This document shows positions 32,746 to 44,566 of a stretch of DNA of 64,000 bases, one piece after another. How positions within the stretch are numbered: the first letter of the stretch is position 1; each line of letters starts with the position of its first letter. The stretch lies in the NCBI RefSeq assembly GCF_949987515.2, contig NC_082701.1, forward strand, positions 40,627,755 to 40,691,754. The letters run 5' to 3'. Origin of the DNA: Delphinus delphis. Its lineage: Eukaryota; Chordata; Mammalia; Artiodactyla; Delphinidae. Position numbers and translations under genes: made by a program. The notes under the pieces are model-generated. The model ran no database searches. It saw nothing but the letters and a program-made list of their open reading frames with translations, and had not been told where the DNA came from.

Positions 32746-33829
32746 AGTGATGCACGGGACAAATATGGGCAAAGGAGGACACACCCCAACCGACGCGTAG
32801 CTTATCCTGAAGAAGCGTTCTTCTCTGAAGGTGAGGCCACACCAAACGTCTCTATAAATCTAGCATTACAAAAATTCAAATCATTTATGCCCATTCCGGC
32901 TCAGGATCATTTAAAGCTCCATTTTGTGTCCTGGAGGTTTCTGCGTACAGATGTGGGCTCCTGTGTTGCCATCCTCCAGGTTGGGAGACTTGAACTTGGA
33001 ACTCTTCTGGAAATCACCCACGTCTCGTGAGCCATTTCTTCTTTCTTAGCTACAGTCTCCTCATTCACAAGAATGAGAGTTAGATGAGATCAAGGGTTCC
33101 TACTCTTTCGGAGTAGGAGGCCTGTTTATGAGTGCAAAATGTCTCATAGATGCACCTTGGCCGTTGATTTTGGTATCCGTTGTTTGAGAGAATATATAAT
33201 AACAACAAGCTCCGGGGAGGTTCAGTGATTCCTTTAAATAAAATGACATTTTATCCATCAGAACATTTATGCTAATTTTCCAATTAGTGGCAGGCAGGCA
33301 AGATGTATCATCTACTTATTCTACCAGAAGTTATTGGTGCATTTGAGGATGGTCACAGAGCAGAGGGTCCCTCAACCTTCTCCCTGCCCTGCGTTGGTCA
33401 TCTCTAATCAAATTATAAAGAGGCCTCACCTTTCCAAGTGATTTTATCAACTAACCAATGACTTCATACTTGGATTTCTCTCATTTAATCATTACAACAA
33501 AGGGCGTCCTGGCTTGAGGTTGGCCCCAGGGACACCTCAGGGGCAGGTGGGCCAGACTGCAGGTGTTAAATTGTCTGAGGGCTTTTCAGCTGAGGGAGAG
33601 AGAAGAAAGTTATTCTGAACGAAATCTTGAGGCAGAGGAAGTGCAGAGGGCAGCGTAGAATCTGTCTCTGTTACTGCTCCCAGCCCGCCCAGTGAAAATC
33701 CTGCTGTCACCCAGGGGAGGGAGGGGATGCAGGCCAAGTAGAGGGAGATGTTTCATGATGGTCCAAAGTGAAACGGGCTTTCTCCCCAAACTCCTCTATG
33801 GACCGTGAGAGTCTGGTGAACTGAAGATG
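32746..33829. other. mostly unique DNA with a regulatory-like block
   Basis: A MIR-like 3' piece lies near 33020-33110. At 33180-33340 an AT-rich block holds the inverted homeodomain pair ctaattttccaattag (33272-33287). No gene seen. Regulatory function is inference. Confidence 0.4.
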
Positions 33830-34010
33830 CAGGAGAACACAGCCACTTGCTTCAGCTCTCCATCACCGGCCACACCAACGCACTGGCTTAAAACAGCCAC
33901 CATTTCATTATCTCTCCTAGTTCTGGGAGGTGACAGCCCAGCTGGGAAGTTCTGCTGCAGGTCTCACTCGAGTCTCTCATCAGTGTGGTCAGATGGCAGC
34001 TGTGGCTGGA
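33830..34010 (-). repeat. possible MaLR LTR fragment
   Basis: actggcttaaaacagccacc, atttcattatctctcctagt, tctgggaggtgac resembles a reversed MLT1-type 3' end. Weak. Confidence 0.35.
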
Positions 34011-34640
34011 GATATCTAGAGGCTCGGCTGGGAGGCCAGGACAGCTGGGTCTCTCCCTCTGTAATTTCAGGGCTTTTGCACGTGGTCTCTCCAGGAGGGT
34101 TGGCTGGTTTCTTCCATGGAAGCTCAGGGTTCCTAAGAGCTCGAAAGGCAGGCGGAAGGCCCAGAAGCGGCAAAGCGTCCACCTTCTATCAGTTAAGCGA
34201 GTTACAGAGCTTTACGGTGTGCAGAAGGGGGTCACACCAGCATGTGAGCACTGAGAGGTGTGATTCGGTGCGTTGCGCGGGGGCGCCCTAGTTTGGGGGA
34301 TCCAGGTGGACGCAGCCTGGCCTGTAAGGGAACACGGATCCCTTCCTGCACAGGAAGCTGTCACACTGGGGAGGTGCTGCCCTCATGTGGCTATCTGGGA
34401 TCAGTGCAGGCACAGAGCATAAGCTTTCGTGTCTTGGAGCAGGGCGATGTCTCAAGGGTCCTGCGTTAAGAAAGTACGAGTAAAAGCAAAAAAAAAAAAA
34501 GTGCCCTCTTCATATTCATGTGATGCAATTGCATCCATATGCCGAGGACGCTTGGGTTACGTAACGACACTCAAGGCTGGGGTGGGAAGAGGGCAAAAGC
34601 GTGCAGGTGTCTTGAGTGTTCACTGTAGCCGTGAATCGTA
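34011..34640. other. unassigned sequence with a CTCF-like site
   Basis: gctgccctcatgtgg at 34376-34390 fits 13 of 15 positions of the CTCF core on the minus strand. An A12 run lies near 34489. No gene seen. Confidence 0.4.
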
Positions 34641-34780
34641 GGATCCTACCCTATTTGTAAGTCTACTTTAAAATGTAGAAAACAAGGCTTAGAGAAGTGA
34701 ATTAACTTCTGGAAGGCCACTCGGCTGGCAAGTGGCAGAGCTGGGACTGAAAATTCAGCCGGTCTGATTTTAATGCCTGG
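34640..34780 (-). repeat. MIR
   Basis: gaaaacaaggcttagagaag, caagtggcagagctgggact is a reversed MIR. Confidence 0.65.
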
Positions 34781-35419
34781 GTTTTTTCCCATCTCTCCAA
34801 GCTGCCCTTCCTACTTCCCAGGAGTTGACAGCTCTGTCTGTGTCCGTGCCCCCGTAGAGAACCTCCTAATAGGCCTGAAACCTGAATATTTAATGTTGTC
34901 GCTTTGGCTTTTCTTCCTTCTAATTGAGGCCTTTACCAAAATGACATTTTCCATCTCCTCCACATACAGTCCTCGGCTCCCTAATGGAGTGTTTATTCAA
35001 GACAGGGCATGGAGGCGATTTGCTCTGACAGCCTTCCCACCTGCGCGTGGCTGGGCCCCCCATGTGGGAGGGTGCGGGGAGCAGAAGCTCATCGACCCGA
35101 AGCTGAAAGCAGAGGCGCGGCAGAAGCAGGGGCAAGGCCCCACGTGTGCCAAACCCGGGGACACCAGGACGGAGGGAAGACCCAGAAACGGTGTCACGAC
35201 AAGCCCAGCTGGCCTTCAAGTCTCAGCTGTGTTTTCCAGTCTCAGCAGCTGGCATGTTAAGTTTCACGTCTTCCTTCTGTAAGATGAAAACAAAGGGGAA
35301 GGAGTCTGTGTTTCATTTATTTATTATTTATTTAAGGCAATGTGAGTGTGTGATGGGGGGAGAGTTAACATTTGCTGCTCCTTCATCCTGACTCAGTCCA
35401 TCAGCGCTCCATTGGGTGT
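34781..35419. other. unassigned sequence
   Basis: A 169-codon open frame on plus (34773-35282) shows no domain I recognise and no splice or promoter context. I do not call it a gene. Confidence 0.45.
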
Positions 35420-37145
35420 CTAATGGGCATCGCAGCTTCTCGTGTTCAAGGTAGATTCTTGCCCCTCAGCCCCCAGCTGCTCTCCTTGGGTCCTTCTCAT
35501 CCCAGGCTTTGGCAGCTGCATTCTGCCAGGCGCACAGGCCAAAGTCAGTGTCAGACTACGGCCCATCTCTTTGGCTCCCAACCCATCATCAAACCGTGGC
35601 TTCACAACCTCAGACGTTTACCCAGGACCTGGCCACTGCTGCCCCTCCCTGATCCTGCACCACCCAGGGCTACGTCACTGTCCCCTCTTGCAGGTCTTCT
35701 GCTCGCAGAGTTTGCTGTCACCCACTTGGATCCCACCAAGGTCTACTGCTCACCCCGCAGACAGAATCATCCTTCTGAGATGTAAGTCTGATCATGTCTC
35801 GGCTCTGCTCAGAACCTTCCAGTGCCTTCCATCTCTTGTAGAAAGAAAGCCTAAATCCTCACCAGGGCCCTAAGATCCTACGCGATGTCACTGCCTCTAC
35901 CTGGTCAACCTCTTGTCTTCTCTCTTTTTGTGGTTCTTTTCAACTGAGGTGCAACTTACATACAGTAAAATGCCCAGGTCTTAAGGAAACAGCTCAATAG
36001 AGTTTTACATATGTATACATCCAGGTGAACACCACCCAGATCAAGGTATGGAATATTTTCATCACCTGGAAAGTTCCCTTATATCTCTTTCCAGTTTATA
36101 CCCACCTTCACTCGCAGTAACCTCTAGTCTTTTTATCACTGTGGATTCATTATGCCTGTTCTTAAACCTCATTTACATGGAATAATAGAGTATGGACAAT
36201 TTTGAGTCTAGGTTCTTTCATTCAACGTAAATTTTGAGATTTGCCCATGTTCTTGTATCAATACGCTGTGCTTTGATACGCACAAAGGTGAGGTTTTCTA
36301 TTGGGTGACTATGCAATTTATTTACATATTTTACTGTTGATGGATATTTGCAAATACTTGGAATAGTTCAGTCTTTTTAGCCATTCTTGGCATGTATAGG
36401 AATGTCTCATTTTGCTTGAAAATTTCACTTCCCTGAGGAGTAATGAGGTTGAACACCTTTTCATTGGCTTATTGGCATCTGGGTATCTTCTTTTGTAGGT
36501 TACCTGTTCAAATCTCTTGCGCATTTAAGGGAAATTAGGTTGTTTGGCTTTTTCTCATTGATTTGTAGGAATTTCTTTAAAAAGTATCCCAGGTATGAGT
36601 CCTTTGTTAGATGTGCATTATAGATGTTTCTTCCTGACTGTGTTTGCTTTTTCACCTTCTCAGTGGTGTCTTTTGATGTGACCTCATCTTTTGCCCTCTC
36701 TCTTGTGTATTTACCCTGTCCTAGCCACGCTGGCCTTCTTGCTGCTCCTGCCACATGCCAAGCATTGTGATCTGACCTCAGTGCCTTTGCACTCACTCTT
36801 CCCTCTCTCCAGAACACTTCCCTCCTAGACACTGGGAAACTTTCACTCCCTTATTTCACCTGGGTCTCTGCTCACATGGCATCTTCTCAGGGGACCTTCC
36901 CTAACCATCGCATCCAGAACAGCTTTCCCCCAAGCCTTTTACCCTATCTTATTTATTTATCTTATTTTTCCTCATAGCATCGACAACCTAATATATATGT
37001 TTATTTACTACACTTGACTTTAACCCTGTGAGAATAGGTGCTGGGTCTGTTTTGTTCCCTATGAGTCCTCAACACCTAGAGGGTACTCAGCACTTGTTAG
37101 CTGCTCAAAAAAAAAAATTGTTAAATGAATGAAAAATTGAGTGAA
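35420..37145 (+). repeat. long L2 fragment split by an L1
   Basis: Sense L2 before the break (gtaagtctgatcatgtctcg, tctgctcagaaccttccagt, gatcctacgcgatgtcactg) and after it (gtgcctttgcactcactctt, ctcacatggcatcttctcag, cccaagccttttaccctatc) to a tail at gttaaatgaatgaaa. The L1 at 35930-36690 separates the halves. No intact frame. Confidence 0.8.
35930..36690 (-). mobile_element. old L1 fragment inside the L2
   Basis: Reversed L1 3' sequence: gaggtgcaacttacatacag, taaaatgcccaggtcttaag, ctatgcaatttatttacata, gagtcctttgttagatgtgc. Diverged, so old, but younger than the L2 that it splits. Confidence 0.75.
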
Positions 37146-37720
37146 TATATGTCAGAATAAGTATGGGTATGGTGGAGTAACAAGTAACCCCAAATCTCAG
37201 TATTCAAAACTTCCAAAGGTCTACTGCTCATGTGGGCTTTATTTCTAATGTGGGTCAGAGGGAGGATTTTAATAACTCATTATAATTACTCAGGGATCCA
37301 GGTTTACAGAGGAATCACCTTTTTTTTTTTTTTTTTTTTTTTACGGTACGTGGGCCTCTCACTGTTGTGGCCTCTCCCGTCGCGGAGCACAGGCTCCAGA
37401 CGCGCAGGCTCAGCGGCCATGGCTCACGGGCCCAGCCGCTCCGCGGCATGTGGGATCTTCCCGGATCGGGGCACAAACCCATGTCCCCTGCATCAGCAGG
37501 TGGACTCTCAACCACTGCGCCACCAGGGAAGCCCAGGAATCACCATTTTAGATGCCACCCTCCCAAACAGGCTTTGGGGTTTGCTGTGGGGAGGGAAGAG
37601 AGCATGAAGAATAGACTGACCCTTAAATTATTTCACCCAGAAGTCACATACATCCCTTCTGCTCACATTCCATTGTCCAAAACAAGGCACATGGCTGTGC
37701 CTAAATTAAGAGGTGTGGGC
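37146..37720. repeat. ancient interspersed repeat split by a SINE
   Basis: Left part: taacaagtaaccccaaatct, ttccaaaggtctactgctca. Right part: aagtcacatacatcccttct, gctcacattccattgtccaa. It is the same unnamed family as at 3397-3650. The CHR SINE at 37320-37534 lies between. Confidence 0.5.
37320..37534 (-). mobile_element. CHR SINE with 10-bp TSD
   Basis: Full short-class copy in reverse with a 23-base T tract. TSD aggaatcacc at 37310-37319 and 37535-37544. Confidence 0.94.
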
Positions 37721-38004
37721 TCAGAAAGAGAGGAGCGCTGAAGACACTAGTGAGTTCCAGTGATGTCTTCACAGTGAGTGAGAGCATGAGTGAATACCCA
37801 CATGCTCCAATGAATGAGTTCAGGACGTAAAGATGGAGAGGTGAAGCCAGGTAAGCAGGAGAGGTCGGGCAGCCAGTTCCTTACTCATCTCTGTACCTGG
37901 GTTCCATGCAACTTCACGGGACCACCTTGTCTTCCACTGAGAAATGGCTGGGCTGAATAATGCCTTTAACCATGTTCTGAGGAGGAGAGGAATAGCAATG
38001 AATA

Positions 38005-38175
38005 TTTGCTGAGTTTTTATTACATTCCAGGACAATACACCTACGGTTTTGCATGAATTACCAAAGTCGATAGGATTTGCCTCATTGAACAGTTGGGCCA
38101 ACCAAGACCCAGAGAGATGAAATAGATGGTCCCATGTCTTGCAGACTTTGACTCTAAAAGGTGTGCTCTTTCTAC
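38005..38175 (-). repeat. MIR
   Basis: ttacattccaggacaatac, tcattgaacagttgggccaa, ccaagacccagagagatga is a reversed MIR with several changes. The 300 bp to its right hold nothing recognised. Confidence 0.55.
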
Positions 38176-38479
38176 AACATGCCAAGTTACAGACATGGTC
38201 CCAATGTGCGTTTCTCTGGGATCTCTGACCCCTCCACTTAGATTATGGCTGGGGTCACAAGCATCATTTCATCATTGCACTCTGTTGTATGCTTACTAAA
38301 GCCCGGTAACCCCCAAGTAATCCTACACCAGGTCAGCCTGGCCAATCAGGTCACTTCATCAATGCTATAACCTAGCAACTCGTCCATTCATTTCTCTTTC
38401 TGCATGTTTTCATGCAGTAGGCTACTCCTAAGTACTCAGTGTGCCCCAATCCCCAAGTGATCAAGACCGCATGTTCCTG

Positions 38480-38640
38480 AATCACTGGGTAAATGCATGG
38501 CATTGGAGAAGTCATAAAACTTCGCAGTGCAATTTCTTCATTGCGAAATGAGGATAATCCCCACTCTGCCTTTCGCAGAGAAGGATTCTGTGGATAAAAC
38601 GATACAGTGGCTGTTAAAGTATTTTGGAAACTGGGGAGAG
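38480..38640 (+). repeat. MIR
   Basis: ttggagaagtcataaaactt, aatttcttcattgcgaaatg, aggataatccccactctgcc is a sense MIR 3' part. Confidence 0.6.
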
Positions 38641-40154
38641 ACACAGTAATCGATGGTTGTTTTGTAACTGTGCTTCTTGACATCAAAGAAAGCTAAAAGC
38701 CTTGTGTCTTCTTAATTCTGCTGCTCCTGGAGACCCCACTTACTTTTTTAGATTCTTTAAGTAAAAACACAAATCGAGCTGGGCAAGTATTTTGTTTCTA
38801 AAATTCTCCCTTGGTCTAACTGGGTGATGAGCGTTCCTTTTGGCTCTGCAGCTGAGCTCCGTTGAGGGGTGAGTTTGAAGTTTGGATTAGGAGAGACAAT
38901 AGGCCTGAGGCCCCCCAGCTCTGCCCCAGACTTGAGCATTTTTGGAGAGGCAGACACCCCACTTGAGGCAAGACTCAGCGCCCTATCACAGCCCCAGTGA
39001 AATCCAACTCCAGATGCTGACCGGAGGCTTCATGCCCCACGGTGGTTTGGACACTGTACGTGGACACCGTGCCAAAACTGATACCTCTCATATTGCTGAC
39101 TTGTGCACTTATTATGACAGTTTTCTGTCATATGGCAGTAAAATTTTTTGCTCTAACAAAATCAGAATATCGTGACAAGTTCCTGACAGATGCAAGTAAG
39201 CGTCTTGAGAAGGGGCACTTTCTTCTAATCTGCACTAAAGCACCTCGTTTGTTAGCAGCCATACTGCTGGGTAGGGGTTTGGGGCAGTGACCCAGGGTGC
39301 TAGGCAGGGCAGAAATTAATCAAACCCCCCTAAGCCTCCTGGGCCCTGGCTCTCCAGGGGCTCCCCTGAGCTCCCAGTCACCAAGCCCTCTCAGATTTCT
39401 ATTAGCTGTGCTCTCGTCCACACCCACACCCCCACTGTAAAAGGTCTTCTGTTGTCTCCCATCCTTCAGTTGTGAGTCGAAGGCCTGAGGGCTGGTCTGT
39501 CACCCTGACTGGGTCCCTCCCCTTCCATCTGGAGGTCTGGTTTCCACTCTGGCAACACTGCTCTCTTGGGACCCCTCCTGTCACTTTCAGCAAGGTCTCA
39601 ATGGTGGACTCAACCCGCCCCCAGGGCTGCCAGCAAGCCTGGGCTTTGGCGCTGGTGATCAACAAGGGTGCTGTCCAGGATGACTAGCAGACTTGGCTTT
39701 GCACCACTACCTGCCAAGGCTCTCTGCCTCTGGGTTTCTGCTGGCGCCCCCTGCCTCAGTAACTGGGGCCATGGGCTGCTGCTGGCATGCATGGAGATTC
39801 CGTCTCCTGACTCCGCTGGACCCTCCTCTGATCACTGGACACCAACCGGCCAATTCCTCCTTTGCTGCTCCCACGGATGCAAGGCAGGAAAAGAGAGGGC
39901 ATCTGAGCCTCACGTGTTCTGGTTGCTGAGCAGACCCCAGTGTCCCCCACCGCTTCTCTGCCCTGACCTCCTTCCTCCTTGGGGTAGAGCATGAGTCCCC
40001 CAGCTTCCCTCACCCCTTCTCTCCTCAGGGGGGAGCCAGCTCACTAATGGGACATTTCTAGTTGATCTAACCTAAGTCAGCCAGTCCCTCCACCCGCACA
40101 CCACGTGGAGAGTGGAACGGGATTTTGTACCTATCCTGAAATTATTTGGGTGGG
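38641..40154. other. unassigned sequence with a CTCF-like site
   Basis: About 1.5 kb of unique-looking DNA, GC-rich at 39300-40100. No gene is supported; open frames there overlap on both strands without domains. Confidence 0.45.
39743..39757 (-). promoter_or_regulatory. CTCF-like motif
   Basis: The minus strand reads GAGGCAGGGGGCGCC, with a perfect core AGGGGGCGCC and 12 of 15 positions of the full pattern. Prediction only. Confidence 0.45.
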
Positions 40155-40513
40155 TGCTGTGAGCTGATTGTTGGTGTCCCTACCACCCCAAAATTTATAT
40201 GTTAAAACCTATTCCCCTGTGTGATGATATTTGGAGGTGGGGCCTTTGGGAGGTGATTGGGTCATGAGGGTGGAGCCCTCACGAATGGGATTAGCACCCC
40301 TGTAAAGGAGGCCCCACCTCCCTCACCCTTGTACCATGTGAGGACACAACTAGAGGACAGCCGACCATGAACCAGGAAGTAGGTCTTCACCAGATACCGA
40401 ATCTGTCGATGCCTTGATCTTGGACTTCCCAGCCTCAGAACTATGAGAAATTTATCCTGTTTATAAGCCACAGTCTATGGCATCCGTTGTAGCAGCCCTA
40501 AAGGACTAAAGCA
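40155..40513 (+). mobile_element. MLT1-type solo LTR (ERVL-MaLR)
   Basis: Sense orientation: tgttaaaacctattcccctg, atatttggaggtggggcctt, tgggaggtgattgggtcatg, gccttgatcttggacttccc, ending in actaaagca. Flanked by gtggg and gttgg, a 5-bp TSD with one change. An old but nearly full-length LTR. Confidence 0.88.
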
Positions 40514-41224
40514 GTTGGGGATGGGCATCTACTACAAGAGCATCTTCTCACACTTCCGGATCACCCAGACACCCGGCAGGTGAAGGACAGCCATCCCTCT
40601 CCTGGGTTCTCCCAGGTCCCTTCCATCCCTGCCCAGAGGCCCCGAGGCCCCGAGGCCCAGAGGCCCAGAGACGTGTGAATGCAAAATGCTCTTTCCATAC
40701 GTAGAATTTCCTCCTGAAATGGTAGAAACTGAGAGCTTCTCGGGGGGGTTCCTTAAGACCTGGGTCACTTTATCATTCCCTTTGATTATTATTTTTAATC
40801 AGCCTACTCCCTAGGATACTCAGATGATAATATAATAGTAACCATAAGAAGAACTACCGTTTTAAAGCATTTTCACTAAGCTAAACGTGTTATAGCCACA
40901 TCCCCCATTTAATTCTCACAACATCCCTGCAAGGAGGAGGAATTGCCTACTTTCTAGGAAGGAGGTGTCCGCAGTGACTCGGTCAGGGAGACCTCACGCC
41001 CTCTCAGCCCAGAGAGGAGAGTCAGTGGGGTCCTCTGAGCCTCGTGCAGGGGGCAGGACACAGAGACTCATGCATGCATAAGGGGGGCTCTGGATAGGAA
41101 GGAGCCGGCAGCCTTGGAGGCCCCAGGAATCCGGATGGGGTATGTCAGCTCCGTCCTTGACAGGGCAGTTGGGTCTTCCCCGAGTAGACAGCCAGCGCTG
41201 CAGCCTGTCCCCAATGCTACCACC
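40514..41224. other. unassigned sequence
   Basis: Contains a small tandem repeat of ccccgagg/cccagagg near 40639-40672. No gene seen. Confidence 0.5.
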
Positions 41225-41236
41225 TCACTATGGACT

Positions 41237-41407
41237 GTTGTGGCCTCTCCCGTTGCGGAGCACAGGCTCCGGACGCGCAGGCTCAGCGGCCATGGCTCAT
41301 GGGCCCAGCCGCTCCGCGACATGTGGGATCCTCCCGGACCGGGGCACGAACCCGTGTCCCCTGCATCGGCAGGCGGACTCTCAACCACTGCGCCACCAGG
41401 GAAGCCC
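41237..41407 (-). mobile_element. CHR SINE lacking its 3' end and poly(A) tail
   Basis: The copy starts at gttgtggcctctcccgttgc without any poly(T), so the last 20 or so bases of the SINE and its A-tail are missing. The rest runs cleanly to gggaagcc. The perfect TSD tcactatggact at 41225-41236 and 41408-41419 shows that this is how it inserted, not a later deletion. Confidence 0.92.
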
Positions 41408-41419
41408 TCACTATGGACT

Positions 41420-41890
41420 TTTAATACTCCTGTTTGAGTGGGGAGCCAGCTCAGACAGTCTCCTCCATGCTGGAAACATTATCACAATGGCACACTTGCC
41501 AGCCACTGAAAACCTTCGCCGTCCCAGCCTTCCCGCCTTAACGTCAGACCCCTACTCTTTGTGCCTTTGCTCCCTACCTATATTGTGAGTAGGAAGAAAA
41601 GCGTATTTTTTTCCCCATAACATCCATTTTACAGCCATTTGGTGCAAGGGCTGAGAGCTGTCAGAGCAGTAATGCATTGTATCAAATTAACATATTTTAC
41701 TGAAATGATAATTACACCCTTTCTGTGTGCCTCTGAATACAGGGTTTTTTGTTTTTTGGTTTTTTTTGAAGTGTGAATGAGGCACTGACATCAAAGTCTC
41801 ACTTGAAATCATTGTTATTAGTGCATCTGTCCAAATGATTCAAGGGAAATGGCTGGCAGAGGTTTTTAATTGTAGAGGAATTTAAAAGGT
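41420..41890. other. unique AT-rich DNA, possible regulatory block
   Basis: From about 41620 to 41880: caaattaacatattttactg, aaatgataattacaccc, gacatcaaagtctc (TCF-like), cattgttattagtgcat (SOX-like), catctgtccaaatg (E-box). No repeat family fits. Function is inference. Confidence 0.35.
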
Positions 41891-41907
41891 GAGCCACAGA
41901 GCTTCTT

Positions 41908-42510
41908 TTTTTTTTTTCAACATCTTTATTAGAGTATAATTGCTTTACAATGGTGTGTTTCTGCTTTATAACAAAGTGAATCAGTTATACATATACATAT
42001 GTTCCCATATCTCTTCCCTCTTGCGTCTCCCTCCCTCCCACCCTCCCTATCCCACCCCTCTAGGTGGTCACAAAGCACCGAGCTGATCTCCCTGTGCTAT
42101 GCAGCTGCTTCCCACTAGCTATCTATTTTACGTTTGGCAGTGTATATATGTCCATGCCACTCTCACTTTGTCACAGCTTACCCTTCCCCCTCCCCGTGTC
42201 CTCAAGTCCATTCTCTACGTCTGCATCTTTATTCCTGTCCTGCCCTTAAATTCTTCAGAACCTTTTTTTTGTTTTTTAGATTCCATATATATGTCTTAGC
42301 ATACGGTATTTGTTTTTCTTTTTCTGACTTCACTGTGTGACAGTCTCTATGTCCATCCACCTCACTGCAAATAACTCAGTTTTGTTTCTTTTCATGGCTA
42401 ATATTCCATTGCATATATGTGCCACATCTTCCTTATCCATTCATCTGTCAATGGACACTTAGGTTGCTTCCACATCATGGCTATTGTAAATAGAGCTGCA
42501 ATGAATATTG
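41908..42510 (-). mobile_element. young 5'-truncated L1 3' fragment with perfect TSD
   Basis: Reversed L1 3' end: poly(T), caacatctttattagagtat, ggtggtcacaaagcaccgag, ctgtgctatgcagctgcttc, continuing to aatagagctgcaatgaatat. TSD gagccacagagcttctt at 41891-41907 and 42511-42527, 17 bp without mismatch. It contains only the end of ORF2 and the 3' UTR. Confidence 0.95.
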
Positions 42511-42621
42511 GAGCCACAGAGCTTCTTAAGAAAAGTTGGAACGCTTGGCGTCTTTAATACCTGTTCATTCCTTTACACTCGAGACCTGTTTCCAGTCCAT
42601 CCACGCTGTTAAACTCAATTC

Positions 42622-42785
42622 CACACATCTTTATTGAGCACCTACTATATTGAAGTGACTTTTTTTTGTTACTGATTCAGAGAAAGATGTTGTTCCTGCC
42701 TTCAGTCCCAGAAGGAAGGACGGACAGATGTCTTGAAAAGGAAGAATCAATGAAATGACATTCGGACGCAGAAGACCGAGAGTGA

Positions 42786-42846
<61 letters not shown>

Positions 42847-43590
42847 GGGGGCAGGAGATGCAATCACAGAAAGCATCTTAAGAAGGTGGCTTTTGAGCTG
42901 GACCTTGAAGGCTGGTAAAGATGGAGTCTTGATGGCAATAAACACATTACAAGTTCAGAGAGAGATAATTAGAGACTGAGTTTGGAAAAGGCAAAAACCC
43001 AGCTTTCAGTGCCTAGCACCATAGCGAGGGATCAGGGTCTCAAGGAGATGTCCTCTGCATTGTAGTTCCCTCAAAAGGGGCACATCAACTGCAGTGTGGC
43101 TGGAACACAGGGATCAGGGTGGCACAATAGTTAGCCTAAGGTGGAAGGCATCGTAAGCCATTGAAGATCGGAGTCTTTATCTTAGAGAACCAGAGAAGCC
43201 GTTGAAGGTTTTAAGGGGTGGAAGGATGTGAGCAGATTTGTTTGTGAACCATGCCTCTGATTGCTCAGTAGATAATGGATGGAAAGCAGGGCGGTGGCCG
43301 GAGGAACCAGTTAGAACGCTGTTACTGCAGTCTGAGTAAGTGATCCAGGCCTGGACTGAGACGGCGGCAGAAGGGATGGAGACCAGTGGATGGCTTTGAC
43401 AGGTGTTTAGCAGGTAGACTGTGCTGCACTTAGTGGTCATTTGATTGACTGTATGTGGCAAAGGAGAAAGTGGTCTTAATCATGATTCTTGGGTTTCTGG
43501 CATGAGAAATCAAGCAGGTGGTGGTGCTATTACAGGATGTGGAAAAAATAGGATAGAGGACCAGGGGCCAGAGGTGATGAGCTCAGTCAG
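42622..43590 (-). repeat. L2 fragment, reversed
   Basis: ttattgagcacctactatat, gtggcttttgagctggacct, gaagccgttgaaggttttaa, agaacgctgttactgcagtc fits reversed L2 over nearly 1 kb. It encloses a TG microsatellite. The frame is destroyed. Confidence 0.7.
42789..42845. repeat. (TG)28 microsatellite
   Basis: A pure run of 28 TG units with no interruption. Likely polymorphic. Could adopt Z-DNA. Confidence 0.98.
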
Positions 43591-43729
43591 GGCATGACGA
43601 GTTGTGCACCCTTCAAGCCACTTTGTGTCTGTATCTGGATGGTGACTGTGTCATTTCAACAACTTGGTTTGGTTCTTCTTATGACCATGACTCCTAGGGA
43701 TATGATCGTGTTCTGGACATGGTTGTTTT

Positions 43730-43945
43730 TTTGTTTTTTTTTTTGTTTTTTTGCGGTACGCGGGCCTCTCACTGTTGTGGCCTCTCCCGTTGCGGAGCAC
43801 AGGCTCTGGACGCGCAGGCTCAGCGGCCATGGCTCACGGGCCCAGCCGCTCCGCGGCATGTGGGATCTTCCCAGACCGGGGCACGAACCCGTGTCCCCTG
43901 CATCGGCAGGCGGACTCCCAACCACCGCGCCACCAGGGAAGCCCC
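43730..43945 (-). mobile_element. CHR SINE with 15-bp TSD
   Basis: Full short-class copy in reverse, close to the class consensus (gcggtacgcgggcctctcac). TSD ggacatggttgtttt at 43715-43729 and 43946-43960, perfect. Confidence 0.95.
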
Positions 43946-44233
43946 GGACATGGTTGTTTTGATTGCACTGGAAGCGATGTCCCCTGGGACTGGCTCCTGA
44001 AAGGTGCCATTGAACAGATACAGGAATCCAAGAACAGTGACTCAAAAGTTTGGACAGGCTTCAGAATGAGAAAGATGTCAGGTCAGGATCGCTCTTCCCC
44101 TCTTGCTCCAGGTCTAAGGATTTTCTGCAGTTACGATGCCCCAGTAGAGGTTTAGTGAGTAGTCTGACAATGAAAATGTGGGCGATCCCGTAGCTTAGTT
44201 GTAACCCAGGACCTGGCGTTTCTCCACCAGCTC

Positions 44234-44340
44234 AATCCATATCTACCTGGAACCTGTGAATGGGACCTTATTTGGATATAGGGTCTTTGCAGATATAATC
44301 AACTCAAGATGAACTGATATGGGATGAGTTCATACCCTTT
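44234..44340 (+). repeat. MaLR-type LTR fragment, twin of 45881-45972
   Basis: aatccatatctacctggaac, ggaccttatttggatatagg, gtctttgcagatataatcaa. The similarity to 45881-45972 is about 88 of 92 bases and stops sharply on both sides. About 270 bp of unassigned DNA lies to its left. Confidence 0.75.
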
Positions 44341-44566
44341 GCACTTGTCTCAATGGCCAGGACATCACAGTCCTTCCCATGGCCACACAGGTCATGCCTG
44401 GCACAACTGTAGGAGACCACGTTCCCTTGGGAATTCAGTCTTTGCAAATTAGAGCCTCGTCTGCATTCTTATTTCCTATTTATTTATTCTGGAGTAAATT
44501 TTTTTTTTTTCTGAAATAATCTTCTCAGTAACATGCAATAGTAATTGGCCTATTCAGATTTTCTGC

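Noticed and set aside
34773..35282. A 169-codon plus-strand open frame.
   Set aside because: No recognised domain, and several other frames overlap it on both strands, as expected in GC-rich non-coding DNA.
41142..41588. Recurring open frames with words like GHGSRAQPL, RCGAQAPDAQAQRPW and AGGLSTTAPPGKP (also near 13600, 20740, 37370, 43750, 53170 and others).
   Set aside because: They are translations of antisense CHR SINE copies, identical because the SINE is repeated. Not genes.
42755..42979. An open frame with a long alternating CV tract, and a TH tract on the other strand.
   Set aside because: It is the (TG)28 microsatellite read in frame.
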